Part shown: one piece after another, positions 46,301 to 58,083 of the stretch
Layout: each line of letters opens with the position of its first letter
Numbering within the stretch: position 1 is the first letter of the stretch
NCBI GenBank assembly: GCA_017979445.1
Contig: CM030705.1
Coordinates: 10,194,679 to 10,258,678, forward strand
Origin: Akebia trifoliata
Taxonomy: Eukaryota > Streptophyta > Magnoliopsida > Ranunculales > Lardizabalaceae
Direction of reading: 5' to 3'
Length of the DNA: 64,000 nt
Notes under the pieces: generated by a model
What the model saw: the letters and a program-made list of their open reading frames with translations, nothing else
Told to the model about the DNA's origin: nothing
Databases searched by the model: none
Program-made: the position numbers and the translations under genes

Positions 46301-47072
46301 AAAGATAAAAAAACTTATCGATAAAAATAAAAAGTTAGTGAGATATCTTAAATACGCAATGGATACATCCTTGATTATAACTTGTCAATTGAATCATAAA
46401 CTCTATTTAAATTCTGACGACTAACTTGATCACCAAAGTTTTGTTTGCATGGTCATCCCTGTCAAGATTTGATTTTGCATCGGATAACAACGGTCAAATC
46501 AAGGAGAAGAACCCCACAAAATCCATGGATAATGATACCATATAGACTTGAGTTCAATTCATGTCACTGATTACTAAGTTACTTATCTCACTAAAAAATT
46601 AACTTTATTCGTAAAACATATTGAACACACACCAAAATCAGCATAATGGATTATTTCTTGAGTAGCTTGGAGCTTGAACTTATTATCAATGGCCATGCAC
46701 AATAAACATGCTGACGAAATTTGGTAATATTAATTTGAAATAAATCACCATCAGGCCTAATTTTGGATGCTTCATTAATTAATCAAGGGTAGACTAAAAA
46801 ATGAATCTTTCAATCAACTTGAAACTGCAACCTACTGTCCATAGGCTTTTCTTAATTACCAACTCCAGTCTAGGCCTCCTTATCTCATTTGTTGGCATAA
46901 CATGCCCCATGGAATATCTATATATGTATTACATATTAAATACGTTTGTTGGTGTATTTGTTGTGAAGGATAATAGAAAATTAAGCGCCGCCTTTGTCCT
47001 CAACCACATTGATTGAAGGACTTCTTGTCCTCAGTTAGGAAGCATCAACTAGGCCAGAAATAGGAATATCAA
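46301..47072. other. Intergenic, no gene recognised
   Basis: The 71-residue open frame at 46801-47016 has a hydrophobic stretch but no family features and no homologous neighbour; I do not support it as a gene. Confidence 0.35.
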
Positions 47073-47093
47073 TTGAGAGCTGCTATTGTCACG

Positions 47094-47327
47094 CCAAAAA
47101 TCAGCCCATTCCAAAACTTCTAACCCCATCAAAAATAGTTTACAAAGAATGGATGGTCCACGATTTTTTAACTTGTAAATTGGGGCTAGAAGTTTTGGAA
47201 TGGGCTGATTTTTGGTGAGGATGATCTCCTCACCGTAGAGATCATCCTCACCAAAAATCAGCCCATTCCAAAACCTCTAACCCATGTTTTGAAAAATGTT
47301 TTGCCAAAATGTTTGTTGCTGAACGGG

Positions 47328-47331
<4 letters not shown>
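47094..47331. mobile_element. 5'-truncated nested-palindrome element fused to a MITE end
   Basis: Starts abruptly inside the first hairpin (CCAAAAATCAGCCCATTCC), just after GAGAGCTGCTATTGTCAC from the 8821-type MITE. It continues through spacer and second hairpin to GCTGAACGGGACCC, then (TA)n. Confidence 0.75.
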
Positions 47332-47358
<27 letters not shown>

Positions 47359-47749
47359 GTGGACGGTTCAGCATTCCTAAAGTTTGCCAAGTTTGGTGTC
47401 AAACATTTTTCAAAATATGGGTTAGAAGCTTTGGAATGAGCTGATTTTTTGTGAAGATGATCTCTATGATGAGGAGATCATCCTCACCAAAAATCAGCCT
47501 ATTCCAAAACTTCTAATCCCATCAAAAGTAATTTACAAAAATTGGACGATCCACGATTATTCAACTTGTAAATTAGGGTTATACGTTTCAAAATGAGCTG
47601 ATTTTTTGTGAGGATGATCTCTTCACCGTAGAGATCATCCTCACAAAAAATCAGTCTATTCCAAAACTTTTAACCCCATCAAAAGTGATTTACAAAAAAT
47701 GTTTGGCACAAAATTTATCAAACTTTAGGGCTGCCAAACCGCTCCTTTT
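47359..47749. mobile_element. Nested-palindrome element with GTGGACGGTTCAGC-type ends
   Basis: Ends GTGGACGGTTCAGCATTCCT and GCTGCCAAACCGCTCC differ from the neighbours, but the two-hairpin core is shared. (TA)n on both sides. Confidence 0.7.
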
Positions 47750-47766
47750 ATATATATATATATATA

Positions 47767-48147
47767 GGGAAATGTTCAGCACCCTAAGTTTTACCACACA
47801 CTTTAACAAATGTTTTTTGTCCTACATGGGTTAGAAGTTTTGGAATGAGCTGATTTTTGGTGAAGATGATCTCTATGATTAGAAGATCATCCTCCCCAAA
47901 AATCAGCCCATTCCGAAATGTTTAGCCCCATGTTTACACGTTGAAAAATCGTGGACCGTCCATTTTTTGTAAATCAATTTTGATGGGGTTAGAAGTTTTG
48001 GAATGAGCTGATTTTTGGTGAGGATGATCTCCTCACCATAGAGATCATCCTCACCAAAAATCAGCTCATTCCGAAACTTCTAACCCATGTAAGACAAAAC
48101 GCGTTTGTTAAAGTGTGTGGTAAAACTAAGGGTGGCGAACGGGACCC
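47767..48147. mobile_element. Nested-palindrome (TA)n-inserted element, 381 bp
   Basis: GGGAAATGTTCAGCACCCTA to GGTGGCGAACGGGACCC, in (TA)n. Nearly identical to 37378-37758. Its right 122 bp plus TA tract are the first unit of the 138-bp tandem repeat. Confidence 0.9.
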
Positions 48148-48439
48148 ATATATATATATATATGATCTCCTCACCATAGAGATCATCCTCACCAAAAATC
48201 AGCTCATTCCGAAACTTCTAACCCATGTAAGACAAAACGCGTTTGTTAAAGTGTGTGGTAAAACTAAGGGTGGCGAACGGGACCCATATATATATATATA
48301 TGATCTCCTCACCATAGAGATCATCCTCACCAAAAATCAGCTCATTCCGAAACTTTTAACCCATGTAAGACAAAACGCGTTTGTTAAAGTGTGTGGTAAA
48401 ACTAAGGGTGGCGAACGGGACCCATATATATATATATAT
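48026..48439. repeat. Three-copy tandem repeat, exact 138-bp period
   Basis: GATCTCCTCACCATAGAGAT starts at 48026, 48164 and 48302. GGGACCC ends at 48147, 48285 and 48423. Each unit is the right end of a nested-palindrome element plus a TA tract; the copies are almost identical. The repeat keeps an open frame (48113-48511) only because 138 is divisible by three. Confidence 0.95.
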
Positions 48440-48443
48440 ATAT

Positions 48444-48824
48444 GGGTCCCGTTCGCCACCCTTAGTTTTACCACACACTTTAACAAACGCTTTTTGTCTT
48501 ACATGGGTTAGAAGTTTCGGAATGAGCTGATGTTTGGTGAGGATGATCTCTATGGTGAGGAGATCATCCTCACCAAAAATCAGCTCATTCCAAAACTTCT
48601 AACCCCATCAAAATTGATTTACAAAAAATGGACGGTCCACGATTTTTCAACGTGTAAACATGGGGCTAAACATTTCGGAATGGGCTGATTTTTGGGGAGG
48701 ATGATCTTCTAATCATAGAGATCATCCTCACCAAAAATCAGCCCATTCCAAAACTTCTAACCCATGTAGGACAAAAAACGTTTGTTAAAGTGTGTGGTAA
48801 AACTTAGGGTGCTGAACATTTCCC
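48444..48824. mobile_element. Nested-palindrome element, 381 bp, inverted relative to 47767
   Basis: GGGTCCCGTTCGCCACCCTT to GGGTGCTGAACATTTCCC; one TA tract separates it from the tandem units on the left. Confidence 0.9.
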
Positions 48825-48836
48825 TATATATATATA

Positions 48837-49214
48837 GGGAAATGTTCAGCAACAAACATTTTGACAAACATTTTGGCAAAACATTTTTCAAAATATAGGT
48901 TAGAGGTTTTGGAATGGGCTGATTTTTGTTGAGGATGATTTTTACGGTGATGAGATCATCATCACCAAAAATCAGCCCATTCCAAAACTTCTAACCCATC
49001 AAAAATGGTTTGCAAAAAATGGACGGTCCACGATTTTTCAACTTGTAAACATGGGGCTAGAAGTTTTGGAATGGGCTGATTTTTGGTGAGGATGATCTCC
49101 TCACCGTAGAGATCATCCTCACCAAAAATCAGCCCATTCCAAAACCTCTAACCCATGTTTTGAAAAATGTTTTGCCAAAATGTTTGTCAAAATGTTTGTT
49201 GCTGAAAGGGACCC
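48837..49214. mobile_element. Nested-palindrome element, 378 bp
   Basis: GGGAAATGTTCAGCAACAAA to GCTGAAAGGGACCC; same type and length as 20403-20780. It is separated from its left neighbour by a 12-bp TA tract. Confidence 0.9.
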
Positions 49215-49232
49215 ATATATATATATATATAT

Positions 49233-49613
49233 GGGTCCCGTTCAGCACCCTAAGCTTTACCACACACTTTAACAAACACGTTTTGTCTTACATGGGTTAG
49301 AAGTTTTGGAATGGGCTGATGTTTGGTGAGGATGATCTCTATGGTGAGGAGATCATCCTCACCAAAAATCAGCTCATTCCAAAACTTCTAATCCCATCAA
49401 AAATGGTTTACAAAAAATGAACGGTCCACGATTTTTCAACGTGTAAACATGGGGCTAAACATTTCGGAATGGGCTGATTTTGGGGGAGGATGATCTTCTA
49501 ATCATAGAGATCATCCTCACCAAAAATCAGCCCATTCCAAAACTTCTAACCCATGTAGGACAAAAAACGTTTGTTAAAGTGTGTGGTAAAACTTAGGGTG
49601 CTGAACATTTCCC
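49233..49613. mobile_element. Nested-palindrome element, 381 bp
   Basis: GGGTCCCGTTCAGCACCCTA to GGGTGCTGAACATTTCCC; same orientation as 48444-48824. (TA)n on both sides. Confidence 0.9.
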
Positions 49614-49638
49614 TATATATATATATATATATATATAT

Positions 49639-50020
49639 GGGAAATGTTCAGCACCCTAAGTTTTACCACACACTTTAACAAACGTTTTTTGTCCTACATG
49701 GGTTAGAAGTTTTGGAATTAGCTGATTTTTGGTGAGGATGATCTCTATGATTAGAAGATCATCCTCCTCAAAAATCAGCCCATTCTGAAATGTTTAGCCC
49801 CATGTTTACACGTTGAAAAATCGTGGACCGTCCATTTTTTGTAAACCATTTTTGATGGGGTTAGAAGTTTTGGAATGAGCTGATTTTTGGTGAAGATGAT
49901 CTCCTCACCATAGAGATCATCCTCACCAAAAATCAGCCCATTCCAAAACTTCTAACCCATGTAAGACAAAAACATGTTTGTTAAAATGTGTGGTAAAGCT
50001 TAGGGTGCTGAACGGGACCC
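49639..50020. mobile_element. Nested-palindrome element, 382 bp
   Basis: GGGAAATGTTCAGCACCCTA to GGGTGCTGAACGGGACCC; opposite orientation to its left neighbour. Confidence 0.9.
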
Positions 50021-50029
50021 TATATATAT

Positions 50030-50225
50030 GGGAAATGTTCAGCAACAAACATTTTGACAAATATTTTGGCAAAACATTTTTCAAAACATGGGTTAGAGGT
50101 TTTGGAATGGGTTGATTTTTGGTGAGGATGATCTCTTCGGTGAGGAGATCATCATCACCAAAAAACAGTCCATTCCAAAACCTCTAACCCATGTTTTGAA
50201 AAATGTTTGTTGCTGAACGGGACCC
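50030..50225. mobile_element. Nested-palindrome element, 196-bp single-hairpin derivative
   Basis: GGGAAATGTTCAGCAACAAA to GTTGCTGAACGGGACCC with only one hairpin; the central spacer and second hairpin are missing. Confidence 0.85.
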
Positions 50226-50244
50226 TATATATATATATATATAT

Positions 50245-50612
50245 GTGGATGGCGTTATTACGACCCCTATTACGACTCACATTGCGACACACCATTTGTC
50301 TTATATGGGCAAAAATGTTTGGAATGGACTGATTTTTTGTGAGGATGATCTCTGTGATGAGGGAATTATCTTGGCAAAAAATCATCCCATTCCAAAACTT
50401 CTAATCCCATCAAAATTGATTTACAAAAATTGGACGGTCTAAAATTTTTCAACTTGTAAACATGGGGCTAGAAGTTTCATAAGGAGCTGATTTTTGGAAA
50501 GGATGATCTCCTCATCATAGAGATCATCCTCACAAAAAATCAGCCCATTCCAAATATTTTTGCCCATATAAGACAAAATGGTGTGTCGCAAAGGGGGTCG
50601 TAATAACCCGAC

Positions 50613-50614
<2 letters not shown>
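50245..50614. mobile_element. Nested-palindrome element with GTGGATGGCGTTATTACG-type ends
   Basis: Ends GTGGATGGCGTTATTACGAC and GGTCGTAATAACCCGACCC, core hairpins shared, (TA)n on both sides. Confidence 0.75.
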
Positions 50615-50661
<47 letters not shown>

Positions 50662-50672
50662 ATATATATATA
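50615..50672. repeat. (TA)n microsatellite
   Basis: About 56 bp of TA with one phase slip near 50651, at the right edge of the element cluster. Confidence 0.85.
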
Positions 50673-50869
50673 AAAGTTATACTTATAACCTAACTTAATT
50701 TCTTTCAGGTCCTCAATTTTCTTTTGATCTCCCCCATTTTCCTGGGACAATTAGTTAAGATACAACATTCCCTTTATTGGAACTGCTTCATTCCCCCAAC
50801 ATCTCTTATCTTGTTTTTGGGTTGGGATTAATCAGTATGAAGCAAGAGTCTTTCAAATGAGAAGCAAAA

Positions 50870-51020
50870 GAAAGACATGAAAGACATCCCCTATGCATCA
50901 GTAGTTGGGAGTTTGATGTATGCCATATATAATGTGTTATGAGGCTGGACATCACACATGCAGTTGGTGTGGTAAGTAGATTTCTTGCCAAAGAAGAAAA
51001 TTTAATGCATGAGTACAATA
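50870..51020 (+). pseudogene. Ty1/copia reverse-transcriptase/RNase H junction remnant
   Basis: Plus-strand codons MKDIPYASVVGSLMYA (50877-50924), then after a stop and frame change DITHAVGVVSRFLAKEENLM (about 50950-51008), match the well-known copia pol segment around YASxVGSLMYA. No LTRs or other domains were found nearby. It is a short relic, unrelated to the copia element at 10833. Confidence 0.7.
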
Positions 51021-52179
51021 CATATAATCAAAGGCAAATACTTCCTGTAATTTCAAAGCAGCTTTACAGTCAAACATGTCGTTAAAACAGAATTATATAC
51101 TCTCAAGGGAAAATCTAACTAGTCAGACCTAATCATAAAAGGCTGTTAATTTCATATTTGTTTTGGGTTTGAAACATGTTTTATAGTGCATTATATATGA
51201 ATTTGAATCCGCGATGATCCACATGAGATCACTGGTAGGGCAAGCCTCACGTGATTATTCAAATAGATTGAGATTTGAATTAATGAAAGATTAGCTTATT
51301 TTAATTAGAGGATGATCAAATAAAAATTAGTAGTTTTAATTCTAACTTGAGTTGTCATTTTATATAAAATATTGGCTCAGATTGAGATAATTAGATGTAC
51401 TAGGCAAATTAATTTTCATACAAGGTTTCAGAGAACAAAGATACCTTAATTTGTAATCTTAGTTTGAAATTTTGCTAGTATGCTCCACTTTTGAGAGTTG
51501 CATCGGAGATCATTTATGAGAGATAGTCACCAAATTTGAAGCGTCATTGGAGATGCTCTTAAACAATATATTTTTTCCAGAGTCAGACTACTCGTACTAA
51601 CTTGGTAAGATTTTAAATCTTACTAAGTGTCACGAGCTCACATCCTGGCATTCAAAAACATGATCCAATCCCATAGGCATGTATAGGACGAAATTTTAAG
51701 AACGTTAGAAGAAAAATATTTCAAAAAAATAAAACATTATTTTCACTATTAAATTTAAATTTTAAGTTTTAGGAGTTCGGTAGCCATTCATTTTCAACAT
51801 ATTGGATTAAACTCAAAATATTGTATTTTTGAATTTGAATTTTCAAATAAAATTTAGAATGATATGGTGTTAGATTATTAAGTTAGTTTAGGAATTTGAT
51901 TCAAGTCTAGGTACTATTCACGTCACTTTTATTTATATCTTATTTTAAAGGTTAAAACTTATTGTATTAAGTTGATTTTGGTATCGTTTTAAAGATTATT
52001 CAGTTACCTATCCAACGAATCTAAGATTTTACGATTCTGACGAATTTTAAGAAAGTTATGATCAAAATACTGATAGAATATTAGTTCTACAAGAGATTTA
52101 AATCTCAAAGTCAAAAATATCAATTTATATAATTTTAGAATTAGAATTTTGAGTCTAACATATATATATATATATATAT
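51021..52179. other. Intergenic, no gene recognised
   Basis: Holds one more copy of the ACTAACTTGGTAAGATTTT / CATGATCCAATCCCATAGG motif block (51590-51690), otherwise AT-rich sequence without features. Confidence 0.35.
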
Positions 52180-52558
52180 GGGAAATGTTCAACACCCTAA
52201 GCTTTACCTTACACTTTAACAAACGTGTTTTTTCCTACATGGGTTAGAAGTTTTGGAATGGGCTGATTTTTAGTGAGGATGATCTCTATGATTAGAAGAT
52301 CATCCTCACCAAAAATCAGCCCATTCGGAAAATTTTAACCCCATATTTACAAGTTAAAAAATCGTGGACCGTCCATTTTTGTATACCATTTTTGATGGGG
52401 TTAGAAGTTTTGGAATGAGCTGATTTTTGGTAAGGATTATCTCCTCACCATAGCGTTCATCCTCACCAAAACCAGCCCATTCCAAAACTTCTAACCCATG
52501 TAGGACAAAACACGTTTGTTAAAGTGTAAGGTAAAGCTTAAGGTGGGGAATGGGACTC
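52180..52558. mobile_element. Nested-palindrome (TA)n-inserted element, 379 bp
   Basis: GGGAAATGTTCAACACCCTA to GGTGGGGAATGGGACTC, (TA)n on both sides, two-hairpin core with more substitutions than the cluster members. Confidence 0.85.
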
Positions 52559-52574
52559 TATATATATATATATA

Positions 52575-53325
52575 TATATGACTATTGTAATTGATTTCAT
52601 ATAGTTGATGAATGGACTAAAAAAGTTTTTATTTTTTATTATTTGGATGTTGATGCATTCAATGTTGTTAATACCATAAAAATCATTAGGATGATTTCAA
52701 GATAAATATCATATTTTTTTTTTCTTTAATCTTCTTCTTCAATCTATCTTTTATAATTTTCCCACATTTTTTGTTATGTTTTGTTGTTGTTCACAAAAAT
52801 TTTAGGGGGCGATTCACTTGGCGGCTTTGCTTGGTCTACGACAAAGGGTACTATACGTAACTAGTAGTTTCTTTTTCTCTTAATTTCTTACTTTGACTGG
52901 GGCATTCTTGTTATATTAATTAAGCTATGATGGTTGGATGAGTATTCATCCGGTACTCCAAGCAGTAGGGGAATTATAGAATTTCAGGTCTCCTTTTCTG
53001 ACTTGTGGCAGACACTTTGGGTTTCAAATGATTAGCCCAGCTTTTAGTTAATTACCACTCAAATCAATTATCAGTTTGACCCTTAGTTTAAATGATCATC
53101 AATGGGTGTAGTAGGGGGTTATGAACCCAGTAGATTGGGTAATATGGCATGTGAAGAATGCTGGAGTTAGTTGTCCTATACTTTTGAGTACAGGATCTGA
53201 ATTTTGCTATGTTACTTTGTTTCAAACTTTTATAGACATAAACAATCAACTATACATACTTTTAGGGTTGCCCATTTGTTTCTCTCATAAAAAATTAAAA
53301 ATTCTAGTGATCACTAATAACTAAG
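52575..53325. other. Intergenic, no gene recognised
   Basis: AT-rich flank of the CACTA element; no exon-like sequence. Confidence 0.35.
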
Positions 53326-53349
53326 ATGCACTACAACATTTCTGATGTA

Positions 53350-54010
53350 CAGCGGCGGTTTATAACAGCGGATGGTTTTATCCGCCGTTATATATTCATT
53401 TGCTACAGCAGATAATATCATCCGTCCATATAGGGTAGATTTTTTGCAGCGGATAATAATATCCGCCACTATAGGGTAGATTTTTTACAGCGGATAATTA
53501 TATCCGCCGCTATAGGGACCAAAACACAACTCTACACCGATTATTCAGGCATATAGCAACGGACAAATATATCCGCTGCTAAAAATTTATTATTTTTTTT
53601 TTATAGAAAAAATTCAGTTTAGTGAGTCTCTTTGCCAAAAAAAAAAAAAAAAAAAATTTTAAATTGAAAATAGCAGCGGAAGATTCCATCCGCCACTAAA
53701 AAACAATTTTTTTTAAATATAACAGCGGATATATTTATCCGCCACTAAAAATGAAATTTATATATATATATAGATATATATATATATATATATATTTCAA
53801 AAAATTAAATATAGTAACGGATATATTTATCCGCCACTAAAAATCAAAATTTAATATATATATATATATATATTTCAAAAAGTTAAATATAGCAGCAGAT
53901 ATATTTATCCACCACTTAAAAGTCAAATTTTATATATATTTCGAAAGTTATATTTGTGTGAGTTCTTTTTTAAGTAACTATAGCAGCGGAGTAGCGTTTC
54001 CGCAGCTGTA
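53350..54010. repeat. CACTA left subterminal repeat cluster
   Basis: About ten copies of an AGCGGAT(A)n-TATCCGCC(G/A)CTA motif, many self-complementary, e.g. near 53356, 53454, 53496, 53722, 53817 and 53989. Interspersed with TA tracts (53759-53795, 53855-53871). Confidence 0.85.
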
Positions 54011-54059
54011 GAGTTGATTTCCAAATCAAAATTAAACCCCGCACACTCCATTCGCGCAA

Positions 54060-54345
54060 ATTTTTCGCGGGGATTTTAGAGAAGCTTCGTTCTCATTCTC
54101 TTTCTGTCATTTTCTCTCTTCTTTGCATTCTCTCTATCTCTTTGAAATCCCTAGAGTTTTAACGATTTGTGCTAATCGTTTGAGTCTCGGTTGGAGTTTC
54201 GATTGACCCTTCTATTTAGAAGCTTCGTTCGGCCCCTGATTGCATCGTCTAGTGTAGCACCTGCTTCGTGGTGGCTGTTATAAGGGTTGACGAGGGGGAT
54301 TCCCTGATCCAGGTCGACATTTTTCGCCACCCTAAACCTCAGCTG
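54060..54345 (+). other. Possible transcript leader and first exon inside the CACTA element
   Basis: After the left subterminal cluster, a less AT-rich stretch with CT-rich runs resembles a plant 5' leader. A short frame from the ATG at 54268 reads to a good splice donor, CTG/GTAAGT, at 54346. No protein family is recognised in the coding part. Its position upstream of several same-strand gene fragments suggests it could start a chimeric transcript. Confidence 0.35.
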
Positions 54346-57300
54346 GTAAGTCTCTCTTTCTCTTTGTTTATCTTTCTCTCTATGAATATATATCTATATG
54401 TGTGGTCAAGTCACCACATCCTCTCCTCATTAATGGCGGATTTGGTGAGGAATGAGAGTTGAAGAGTTTTATTTTTCTTTTCATGTATAAATGTTTTTTG
54501 GGTTTTAGATGATTTTGTTTAAATTGCAAGTTAGTAATGGTAAGTATTCTTACAAGTTCAAGAAATTGGTTTGTTTAGGGTTTGGATTGACGATTTAGGT
54601 TTTTTATCTGTGATTCTCCGTTCTCTCATGACAAGGTCACCATTTTAAGAGAGGTTTTCTTTATATTTAGGAATAATTTCATCTTTTATTAATAGTTTCT
54701 ACTTCAATTTATTTTTTGTTATTCATGTTTTTTTTTTAATGTACTTGTTGAAAATTTTAGGATTTTAGATTTCAAAAGTTTCTTTTTTCTCAATAAATAT
54801 ATAAAAATAAATAGAAGATGATCTTCTTTTAATTGGATTTATGTGCTTTCTTCATGTATTTGAATAAAATGTAGCAATCTGATCTATATATGTTTTTGGA
54901 TTTATGTGATTTCTACTTCCATTTTAAGTGCATTGAAATTACTTCGATAGGGTCGAGCTAAATTCTGAATGGGGCCTCATTGAGTTAATCAATCAGTTCA
55001 AACACATACTGATACCCATATCTTTGAATTAGTAATTGAGTCTTGGATGTACTAAAGCCATTGCTCCTTGAGGCTCTCTATCCATTAGCTTACTTTGATT
55101 TCTTTGTATCTTTTTTTAAAATTTTTATTTTTTATGCCTCTTCAATAAATTTTTCTACTGATAAAGAAATTTTCCATAAGAGCGACTCGAGAATAAGAGT
55201 GATAGATTTTAAGTTGAGGGATTGATTTTTTAGTGATATTTTAACCACCTTATATGACTTTAAAAAACATCAATAGAGGCAACATGTTCTGATATTTTAT
55301 TGTAGTGAACAGAATTGTACTTTTGGCTCACGTAAACAGTAACTATAATTCAATATGTGTTACTTGGTGTACTAGAAATTGAATTCTTATTTCTTAGTAA
55401 TTCCACATTTACCTTATATTGAATTCACGAGGTCTCTCTTTCCAATGCTCACTAGGTCAACTCAGAACCAACTTATATGTTTTTGACTTATTTTAGTCAT
55501 TGTTAATAATTTTTCTGTTTGGGAGCCCCCAAACTTGAATTGACCGAGTTTGGTTTCATCCAGCAAATTTACCATGAATTGAACTTGCCACGTCTTGGCT
55601 ATTTGTTTATCAATTTCGTTTAGATTATGGTTGTTACCATCACTTTTTATGAGGTCATGAATTCCAATTGAATGCCAACATGGATATCCTTATAAACAAA
55701 CTCGAATTCATTAAAAGATCAGTTCCATCTTCATTTTAGAGCTCTTTGAAAAGTTTGACATTGGAGAAATATTTCCCCGTAGTCCTATTTTCAATTTTAT
55801 GCATTGTAGTATGTCAATGTGATCCTAACTGTATATTCTTGGTATTTCTTCAATAAAAGACCATCAATGTTGCTAGGGTGACCTAAAGACCCCAAAACAA
55901 ACATGGGCGGTAAAGGGATCAGTTCCTTCAATTGATGACAAAGGTGACTGTAGGCCATAAGAGCTCGCCATTTTATAACATGTGTAACATAAAAGACCAT
56001 CAATGTGGCTCCTTTTCCTTTTTTGGAATTTTGTTCAGAAAATCACTTCAACTACTGCTTAAGTGCTAACTATATAAAAACATTGTTAATACTAATTTGA
56101 TTTTAAGTCTTTGAGATTGGTACCGCAATCTGTGTTCATAAACCACCTTCACCAACTAATTACTAACCAATAATCTTGCTTACCTATGAAAAAAAGTTCA
56201 GAAATGATGTGAGGAATTAGGTAGAGAGAGGAGATGGTTATAGATCTCTACATAGGCAAATGGTTTTCATATAAGAGGTTGAAGGAATTGTAAAGAGAGT
56301 GCTGAAGATGGGAAACTTGTGAGGAAGGAAAGACAGAGAACTAGAGAGAATTAAGCTAATGTGGGATAGATTAGAAGAATACTTGAAACTACCTTGTGGA
56401 GTTGCATGTTAAGCCATCCACCCCCCATATTTATCATATAGTCCATAGGACTAGTGGGTATGTTTCTCTGTATATGTTACTGATTTTCTATATCTCCCTT
56501 TTATCTTAATTGTAAGTATGACTGGCTGCCGTAAACGGTTTTTTTTTTTTGCTCCAACTTCATAAATGTCCCATTTCAGCTTTCTTGGTCTTATCTTATC
56601 TCTATCTTAGACTATTATGGATTGTCTGGCCTGTATTTTGTACTGAAATGTGAGTTAATTACCATTACAATGTCTAGGGTGGCCTTCATTTGTGTTATGA
56701 TTTTGCTACATAGTTGTACATCTTTCAGCATGTTGGAATGTATTGGATTAGTCCCATAAGTTGGTGTTTGGTTTAGTAATACATTTCTGTGAGTGGTAGT
56801 ACCAGAGAAGTGTGATCAAAACCCCACCTTCACTTGTTCATAAAAAATGTATCATGTGGAGGCTTTCACCTTTCCTGCTTACGTGATGATTTGTACCAAA
56901 AATGTATCATATGGAGGCTTTCAACTCTATGGCGTAGAAGGCCAAGATAACTATGTATTTGTTGGTCATCCATCAATCTCTATATTTATGGTATCCATTT
57001 TTATGATTTTGTCTCTAGGTGTGGAAAAATCATATATGGGGTGTTCATGAACGATCTACGCCTTGCTTGAATATATATATATATAACTTGAGGTTAATTA
57101 CATGACACTTACACAAACTTTTCCTCATCAGTATATGTTGATATAGATGACATATAATTGAACTAGTAAACAATATATTACAAAGTTAGAACTTATACTT
57201 GGCTTTAATTACTTATATTTGAAGTTTGGGTTTTAATTATATTAATCTCTTACTAATTTCTAGTGTCAGAATAGATCTATCTATGTGCATTTCCCTGTTT

Positions 57301-57999
57301 ATCACTTTGAAAACAGGTCAAGTCCCCCATACTCTTCATCACTTTGACAAAAATTCAATAACATGGGACTGGTGGTGTTTACTGAGTAGAGAACCTAATA
57401 TTGCAAGTAGCCAATTTGTGGATGAATACTTTATTCAACCCTAATGTCCAAACTAAGTATATGAAAATGATGTCGTTACATTTGAGATTCAGGACCAACA
57501 AAAGAATTTTGAAAACAACCTAGTCTCAGTTGGAACTTAGAAGTAGACTCAAGGTGCTCTAAAATATTACAAAATCCTAAACATTTCTATATTTTATTAT
57601 TTTACAATGAATAATAATCCTCCACATGAATGGAAATTATACATATCGATATAATGTGTGGACAATGTATCATTTGGACTTGAAAATCATTTTATTTTAT
57701 AGGATTCACCAGCTAAACTGAGATAATGAACTACAAAAGCTTTTTCCCAAGTTACTGTCAGCTTAAACCAGTTAGGTCGTTTCATCACTAAACAAGTCCC
57801 CATTTTTAATACATTTTCAAATGAATTAGCCTAAATTATAATGCAAACTAAAGTTGGTGGATCCTGATTATAAGAACAGGATACATTTGAAAGAATGCAT
57901 TGATCCAAATTTGATGGTCTTACATCCTCATGATTGTGTATACAAGGTAAGCATCATCGTTGTGCATTTTTAATACTTCCCATCTGTTGTGCTAACATG
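54346..57999. other. CACTA interior, no gene recognised
   Basis: About 3.6 kb of AT-rich sequence. One stretch (about 57850-57951) reads KNRIHLKECIDPNLMVLHPH before a GTAAGC donor-like site and may be an exon of unknown origin. No transposase domain was seen on either strand. Confidence 0.35.
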
Positions 58000-58011
58000 A
58001 ACTTGATTTTA

Positions 58012-58083
58012 TTAGTGGTTGTTGAGCTTCCCTACTTGTTTGCCCAAGCAGCTCTTTTTATGATTGTCACATATCCGATGTTT
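58012..58083 (+). pseudogene. Possible ABCG (PDR-type) transporter fragment
   Basis: The frame reads LVVVELPYLFAQAALFMIVT, which resembles the VEIPY-x-Q transmembrane segment in plant PDR/ABCG transporters. Only about 24 codons are recognisable before the match fades; a GTATGTG donor-like site follows at about 58114. This is a resemblance seen by eye over a short stretch. Confidence 0.4.

Noticed and set aside
46801..47016. Short hydrophobic protein of 71 residues
   Set aside because: No homology recognised, no promoter or exon context; unsupported.
48026..48439. CRISPR-like array
   Set aside because: Direct repeats without distinct spacers, in a plant genome, made of transposon end plus TA.
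48113..48511. 132-residue open frame with internal repeats
   Set aside because: It is the translation of the 138-bp tandem repeat and TA tracts; it stays open only because the period is a multiple of three.
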